Shown: positions 60,142 to 64,000 of the stretch, in pieces
Position numbering within the stretch: position 1 is the stretch's first letter
Layout: each line of letters opens with the position of its first letter
DNA from: UBA4781 sp963674975
GTDB lineage: Bacteria; Chloroflexota; Anaerolineae; Anaerolineales; Anaerolineaceae
Assembly (NCBI GenBank): GCA_963674975.1
Contig: OY771913.1
Coordinates: forward strand, 1,612,001-1,676,000
Length of the DNA: 64,000 nt
Reading direction: 5' to 3'
Made by a program: the position numbers and the translations under genes
The notes under the pieces: model-generated
The model's database searches: none
Told to the model about the DNA's origin: nothing
What the model saw: only the letters and a program-made list of their open reading frames with translations

Positions 60142-61269
60142 ATGAAACTACGTAAGTGGATATTCATTTTCGGAATTGTGCTGGTTGCAGCATGTATATT
60201 CTTTTTTTGGGGAAAGAGTACAGATAAGCAGTCTTCCTTTTCTCTTGAACAAGAAGTAGCTACCTTAGATACCGATCGGTCGACCTCGCCGATTTTATTA
60301 GCTTACTACACCGGCGATGAGGACTCCTATACAGCCCTGCAAGACGCGGCTCTTTTTATAAATACCGTTTCAGCGGATATCTATGTTATTCAACCTGACG
60401 GCAGTATCGGTGGAGCAGATGAAAGACGCATTGTGGATTGGAGTAATGCTCATACCATCGAAACATATGCCTGTATCAGTAATTACAACGGTGATCCGGG
60501 GGTGAATGATTTCGATGCGGAACTGGCACATACTGCCATTACCGGCAATCGTGAAAAAGTGATTGAAGAACTGATGGAAATGGCGAAAGCAGGTGGATAT
60601 GCCGGTATCAATATTGATTTTGAAAACCTGGCTTATTCTGCGAATATCGAAGATGACCGTGCCGCTTTTACCCTTTTCATTGAAGAATTGGCAGAAAACT
60701 TACATGCTAAAAGTCTCAAGCTGATCGTCAGCGTTCCAGGCAAGACAAACGATTCACGTGATAATACCTGGGCGTATCCGTTTGATATGCTGGCTCTGGG
60801 AGAAGCGGCGGATCAACTGCAGCTGATGACCTACGATCAGCATGGTCCGTGGGGCGAGCCGGGAGCCGTGGCGGGAGCGGATTGGGTGGAGGCATGCCTG
60901 CAGTATGCCGTTTCGCAGGTAGATCCGGAAAAACTGCTGATCGGGCTGCCGGCTTACGGTTATGATTGGGACCTGACCGCATCGAATATTTCACAGAATA
61001 TGTATACTGCCGGTGATGTTTCCTGGAAGGATTTTCCGGCTTTACTGGAAAAAGATGATACTGAAATGACCTGGGATCCTGTTTCTCAGTCGCCCTATCT
61101 GACCTATTCGGTAGAAGGGCATGCACATGTGGTCTGGTTTGAAAACGAAGAAAGCATCCGGGTCAAGACAGCCCTGGTCAAGAAGTATGATCTGGCAGGA
61201 ATTTCGATGTGGGCATTGGGCAAGGAAGATGCCAGCTTCTGGCAGGCGGTATGGATGGGCTTGGAATGA
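60142..61269 (+). CDS. glycoside hydrolase family 18 protein (YaaH/SleL-like)
   Basis: A 375-residue protein. An N-terminal signal/anchor helix (WIFIFGIVLVAACIFFFWG) is followed by a GH18 barrel. The catalytic motif is GYAGINIDFENL, with the acid Glu in DFE as in the YaaH/SleL group rather than the DGxDxDxE of chitinases. LIVSVPGKTND, DQLQLMTYDQHGPWGEPG and GLPAYGYDW are other family strands. Relatives cleave muropeptides or N-acetylglucosamine polymers outside the cell. No LysM domain is attached. It lies ten bases after a GGDEF gene, so it may be under cyclic di-GMP-linked expression. Confidence 0.88.
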   Translation: MKLRKWIFIFGIVLVAACIFFFWGKSTDKQSSFSLEQEVATLDTDRSTSPILLAYYTGDEDSYTALQDAALFINTVSADIYVIQPDGSIGGADERRIVDWSNAHTIETYACISNYNGDPGVNDFDAELAHTAITGNREKVIEELMEMAKAGGYAGINIDFENLAYSANIEDDRAAFTLFIEELAENLHAKSLKLIVSVPGKTNDSRDNTWAYPFDMLALGEAADQLQLMTYDQHGPWGEPGAVAGADWVEACLQYAVSQVDPEKLLIGLPAYGYDWDLTASNISQNMYTAGDVSWKDFPALLEKDDTEMTWDPVSQSPYLTYSVEGHAHVVWFENEESIRVKTALVKKYDLAGISMWALGKEDASFWQAVWMGLE

Positions 61270-61401
61270 TTAGCAGGGTATCCTAAAAATTCTGAAAAAT
61301 TTACAGTAGAATAGAAAAGAGGAGCATGATAAAAAACTGCGCAACCTTTTACCTGTATTCTCGTAATATGAATAGAAAGAAAAAAGAAAAGGAGAACAGC
61401 C

Positions 61402-61596
61402 ATGGCTGATGACGGTCACAAATTATATCGATCGCGTGATAAGAGAATGATTGCGGGCGTGTGCGGTGGATTGGGCGAATATATTGGTGTAGATCCAACG
61501 ATCGTGCGGCTGCTTTTTGTGTTAGGTTTATTCTTAGGGACGCTTACGTTTTGGGTGTATATTGCAATGATGCTGATCGTTCCGGAAGAACCATAA
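61402..61596 (+). CDS. PspC-domain protein
   Basis: A 64-residue protein consisting of one PspC domain: KLYRSRDKRMIAGVCGGLGE, YIGVDPTIVRLLFVLGLFLG and VYIAMMLIVPEEP. It has one or two membrane helices. PspC-family proteins sense membrane stress or act as anti-phage-shock partners; small single-domain members are widespread in Gram-positive and Chloroflexota genomes. AAGGAGAA lies before the ATG. It is monocistronic with its own terminator. Confidence 0.92.
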   Translation: MADDGHKLYRSRDKRMIAGVCGGLGEYIGVDPTIVRLLFVLGLFLGTLTFWVYIAMMLIVPEEP

Positions 61597-61614
61597 TCCG
61601 AATGATAAAAGAAG

Positions 61615-61643
61615 AGCCGGGTGAGCGATCATCCGGCTTTTTT
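61615..61643 (+). terminator. intrinsic terminator of the PspC gene
   Basis: AGCCGG and CCGGCT, with the inner TGA/TCA pairs, form a hairpin followed by a T-run, 18 bases after the PspC stop. It overlaps the last codons of the converging FkbM gene. Confidence 0.75.
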
Positions 61644-62492
61644 ATTTGGAACAGCAACTGCGTATGCTCTATCTCCCAGCGCTGCCGGATCGGCAATCGG
61701 AGGATATCCTTTTTCCATTTTATAAAGATTGTAGCCGGCTGACCGGAATTCATTCCATAGGTATTCCAAAGCGGCATGGCTGTGAATTTCAACAAGGATG
61801 ACCGGCTTGATCTCGGTCAGGGTTTTTCTCATCCCTTGAACTGCCAGCACTTCACCGCCCTCGATATCCATTTTGATCAAGTTGGGGTGGGGATGTTTCT
61901 TTTTAAAGATGAAATCGTCCAGGGCAGCGGCTTCCACCTTTATTTTGGATAGGTATTTTTCTTCTCGTCCAAGTGATCCTTCTGCTTTTCCCATGGCGCC
62001 GGATTGGTGAATGAAGAAAGTGGTCTCTCCGGGTTGATCGACCATGGCAGCCTGGTAAGGTGTGATGCGGGAGTTCAAGTCATTCAAGGAAATGTTATCC
62101 ACAAGCTGCTTGAAATTATCAGGCAGCGGCTCAAAAGCAAGCACTTTTCCCTGTGAACCGACCTGCCTGGCGAAGATCAGGCTGATATAGCCAATATTGG
62201 CACCGATGTCATACACGACCATGCCGGGCTGGCAGAACTTTTTTATGGCATCCTGCAGATTGATCTCATAGGTTCCCAGCCAGTAATCTTTTTCCGTTTG
62301 CATATCCAGATTTATCTGAAAGCCCTTGATCAAACCGCCCGCGATCTTTGTCTGGGTCAACCCGACCGGAGAGGCGGCATTGAGCGTGCCCCTGATCTTC
62401 TTTGCCAGCTTTGGATTCTGGTAGAGTTTCTTTTTAATTCCGGTAGGTAATATCTTGGCTGCCAGAGAGGCGATTTGCAGGATGATCTTCAT
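61629..62492 (-). CDS. FkbM-family methyltransferase
   Basis: A 287-residue SAM-dependent methyltransferase. Motif I is VVYDIGANIGYISLIFARQV (about 93-112). The FkbM features are KVLAFEPLPDNFKQLVDNIS, LIKMDIEGGEVLAVQGMRKT and ILVEIHSHAA. Such enzymes methylate sugars or other small molecules. No clear signal or membrane anchor is present, although the N-terminal 30 residues are basic-hydrophobic. Its ATG overlaps the stop of the GNAT gene by four bases, so both are translated together. Confidence 0.87.
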   Translation of the reverse strand: MKIILQIASLAAKILPTGIKKKLYQNPKLAKKIRGTLNAASPVGLTQTKIAGGLIKGFQINLDMQTEKDYWLGTYEINLQDAIKKFCQPGMVVYDIGANIGYISLIFARQVGSQGKVLAFEPLPDNFKQLVDNISLNDLNSRITPYQAAMVDQPGETTFFIHQSGAMGKAEGSLGREEKYLSKIKVEAAALDDFIFKKKHPHPNLIKMDIEGGEVLAVQGMRKTLTEIKPVILVEIHSHAALEYLWNEFRSAGYNLYKMEKGYPPIADPAALGDRAYAVAVPNKKAG

Positions 62493-62977
62493 GGTTTCAA
62501 GCTCATTTTCAAGAGAAGGTAATCCCGAATGGGTATTCCATTCTCTGCTTTCATAGGGATTTCGGGTTTCAGCTTGCGGTCAGGAGCAATACCGTCTTTG
62601 ATCAATTCTTCCAAACAAAAGCCGTATTTCTGATAGAACTGTAAGCTGCTGGTATTGTCGTTGGTGGTGTATAAGATCAGGGCATCACAGCCGGCTGTTT
62701 CGGCAGCCTGCTTTACGGCATCGATCAGGGCGGTGCCAATTCCAAGCCCCGGCTGCAGGCTGTTCAGAGTTATGATTTCACACGCATTTCCTTTTAATTG
62801 GTATGTGATAAGTCCAATACGCTCCCCATTTTGTTCGGCGATAAACGCGGATAATTCTGCGGGGCGAAGCATCCTGCCTTGCAGTACGACCACATCGCTG
62901 CCCCAGCTTTCGATCATCAAAGTACTGATCCAGCCGGTATCTTGCGGGGATTTTTTGCGGATGCTGAACATACTCAT
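62489..62977 (-). CDS. GNAT-family N-acetyltransferase
   Basis: A 162-residue GNAT enzyme. The acetyl-CoA motif is LNSLQPGLGIGTALIDAVKQ (motif A, about 74-93), followed by motif B in LQFYQKYGF. The N-terminal half matches the fold (WISTLMIESWGS). The acceptor is unknown. It lies six bases downstream of the HIT gene and overlaps the FkbM gene, forming a three-gene minus-strand unit (HIT, GNAT, FkbM). It is a full-length gene, unlike the GNAT remnant at 57.6 kb. Confidence 0.87.
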   Translation of the reverse strand: MSMFSIRKKSPQDTGWISTLMIESWGSDVVVLQGRMLRPAELSAFIAEQNGERIGLITYQLKGNACEIITLNSLQPGLGIGTALIDAVKQAAETAGCDALILYTTNDNTSSLQFYQKYGFCLEELIKDGIAPDRKLKPEIPMKAENGIPIRDYLLLKMSLKP

Positions 62978-62983
62978 AGGAAA

Positions 62984-63496
62984 TCAGTCTGTCTCTTTGG
63001 GCCAGTGCTCTTTGATGCGTTTGTGGGTGATGCTCAAGTTTTCGGGCAGCACCCGTGCATCTCCAACGCTGGTCATAAAATTGGTATCTCCGTCCCAGCG
63101 CGGAACGACATGAAAATGTAAATGATCTGCCACGCCCGCTCCGGCGATAGAGCCCAGATTTGCGCCAACATTGAACCCTTGTGCACCGTATTCTGCTTTG
63201 AGAACTTGAATTGCCTGGGTGATGAGGACCATGATCTCGGTCTTTGTTTCGAGCGGCAGTTTTTCCATGGATGCTTCATGAGTATAGGGAACCACCATGA
63301 GATGTCCGCTGGTATATGGATAGCGGTTGAGCATCACAAAGGCGTATTTTCCGCGCTTGACGATCAAGTTGTCAGCGCCATCATCCTGCTGCAGTCCTTT
63401 ACAGAAAAAGCAGCCCTTCTCAGAGGTTTCCTGGATGTACTTCATTCGCCAGGGAGCCCAGACGTGATCCATTTTTGATTTTCGCTTCTTATCCAT
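62984..63496 (-). CDS. HIT-family hydrolase/phosphorylase
   Basis: A 170-residue HIT protein. The histidine triad is ADHLHFHVVPRW (about 114-125). A CxxC-containing N-terminal part (GCFFCKG), with later conserved His residues in FVMLNRYPYTSGHLMVVPY, suggests the zinc-bearing AP4A phosphorylase/HIT subgroup. It would split dinucleoside polyphosphates or AMP-linked compounds. The start at 63496 follows AAGGA at seven bases. It is divergent from xseA, 58 bases away, and heads the HIT-GNAT-FkbM unit. Confidence 0.88.
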   Translation of the reverse strand: MDKKRKSKMDHVWAPWRMKYIQETSEKGCFFCKGLQQDDGADNLIVKRGKYAFVMLNRYPYTSGHLMVVPYTHEASMEKLPLETKTEIMVLITQAIQVLKAEYGAQGFNVGANLGSIAGAGVADHLHFHVVPRWDGDTNFMTSVGDARVLPENLSITHKRIKEHWPKETD

Positions 63497-63554
63497 ATTC
63501 AAGTCCTTATTATAAGCGTTGTTTCTGCGAAAAAAAGATTATACTGGTATTTAC

Positions 63555-64000
63555 ATGCTTGAGGATACCCTTTTTCAGCCGCAAATCTATTCGGTCTCTG
63601 AGATAACCGGATATATCCGCCTGCTTCTCGAAGAAAATCCGGATCTGCAGGATATCTGGGTGGAGGGAGAAGTTTCGAACGTGTCTTTTCCGGCTTCCGG
63701 ACACATCTATTTCACGCTCAAAGATGAAACGGCGTCTTTGCGCTGTGTGATCTGGAAATGGGCGGCGCAGTATATGCACATTCGTCTGGAAGACGGCATG
63801 GCTGTGGAAGCGCATGGGAAATTCGGTGTCTATGAAAAGGGCGGGCAGTACCAATTTTATGTAGATTCACTGCGCCAGCAGGGGGAAGGGAAATTATTCA
63901 AAGAATTCATGCGTTTGAAGGAAAAGTTGGAGAAGGAAGGGCTGTTTGATCCCGAAAGAAAAAAGCCCATTCCCGCTTTTCCACAGTTTATCGGGGTAGT
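63555..64000 (+). CDS. xseA: exodeoxyribonuclease VII large subunit (partial, runs off the window)
   Basis: The first 148 codons are present and the rest lies beyond the right edge. They include the N-terminal OB-fold domain: YSVSEITGYIRLLLEENPDL, IWVEGEVSNVSFPASGHIYF and LKDETASLRCVIWK. LFKEFMRLKEKLEKEGLFD, GLFDPERKKPIPAFP and the FIGVV start of the catalytic domain follow. With the small subunit XseB it forms exonuclease VII, which degrades single-stranded DNA. The small-subunit gene would be expected downstream. Confidence 0.92.
   Translation, partial: MLEDTLFQPQIYSVSEITGYIRLLLEENPDLQDIWVEGEVSNVSFPASGHIYFTLKDETASLRCVIWKWAAQYMHIRLEDGMAVEAHGKFGVYEKGGQYQFYVDSLRQQGEGKLFKEFMRLKEKLEKEGLFDPERKKPIPAFPQFIGV

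Overview
The window reads as a stretch of bacterial chromosome, most likely from Chloroflexota, class Anaerolineae. That placement is an inference. It rests on a bacterial housekeeping set (ychF, recN, ssb, nadK, nadE, surE, xseA) mixed with an archaeal-type early mevalonate cluster (HMG-CoA reductase, HMG-CoA synthase, a thiolase-like protein and a DUF35 zinc-ribbon/OB protein), a bacterial translin homologue, and many small lipoproteins and two-gene regulator/transporter sets. Most genes look near 50% GC. Three patches are visibly AT-rich and look acquired: 17.4-21.2 kb, 34.4-36.5 kb and 54.8-55.7 kb.

Layout. 0.1-7.8 kb: ychF, then a minus-strand ABC export system (lipoprotein adaptor, double FtsX permease, two ATPases) facing a divergent TetR regulator with repeated operator-like sites, then surE and one tRNA-Arg(GCG). 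8.0-13.6 kb: one co-directional minus-strand run, ssb - translin - Cas4-like N half - Cas4-like C half - nadK - B-box-like zinc/membrane protein - recN. The two Cas4-like halves lie in one reading frame separated by a single TAG. 13.7-17.3 kb: LysM protein, molybdopterin oxidoreductase, orphan GAF histidine kinase, methyltransferase. 17.4-21.4 kb: AT-rich island with an unrecognised gene and a 913-residue DUF4062-NACHT/STAND-like NTPase lying between two copies of a palindromic repeat. 21.4-29.4 kb: zinc-ribbon protein, methyltransferase, ABC-F protein, ATP-grasp ligase, GerMN lipoprotein, a NAD synthetase split into synthetase and glutaminase-like genes, M29 aminopeptidase.

29.5-34.3 kb: UPF0173 hydrolase and the mevalonate cluster. 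Its thiolase-fold member has lost the usual catalytic cysteine and histidine. 34.4-43.8 kb: AT-rich membrane protein and HExxH peptidase, a tandem DUF559 protein with palindromic repeats in its linker and behind its stop codon, HEAT-like and small conserved proteins, a PD40 lipoprotein, an aminoglycoside 6-adenylyltransferase-like protein, a corrinoid-type UroD/MtaA protein and a degenerate DUF559 protein. 43.9-54.1 kb: P-type ATPase with ArsR sensor, Lnu-like nucleotidyltransferase, double MerR regulator with a three-gene ABC-2 exporter, 7TM-PAS-GGDEF protein, and a TetR regulator with a membrane methyltransferase under an operator-covered promoter. 54.1-64 kb: HEAT-like protein, AT-rich orphan, YdeI family protein, DegT-like PLP enzyme, GNAT remnant, Fe-S flavoprotein-like reductase, second 7TM-GGDEF protein with a GH18 protein, PspC, FkbM methyltransferase, GNAT, HIT protein and the start of xseA.

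The best candidates for something undescribed are the TAG-split membrane-anchored Cas4-like nuclease in an ssb/translin/recN operon, the DUF4062-NACHT protein with an unassigned C-terminal sensor, the thiolase without its catalytic residues inside the mevalonate cluster, and the tandem DUF559 protein with its repeats. No CRISPR array, rRNA, integrase or transposase was seen.
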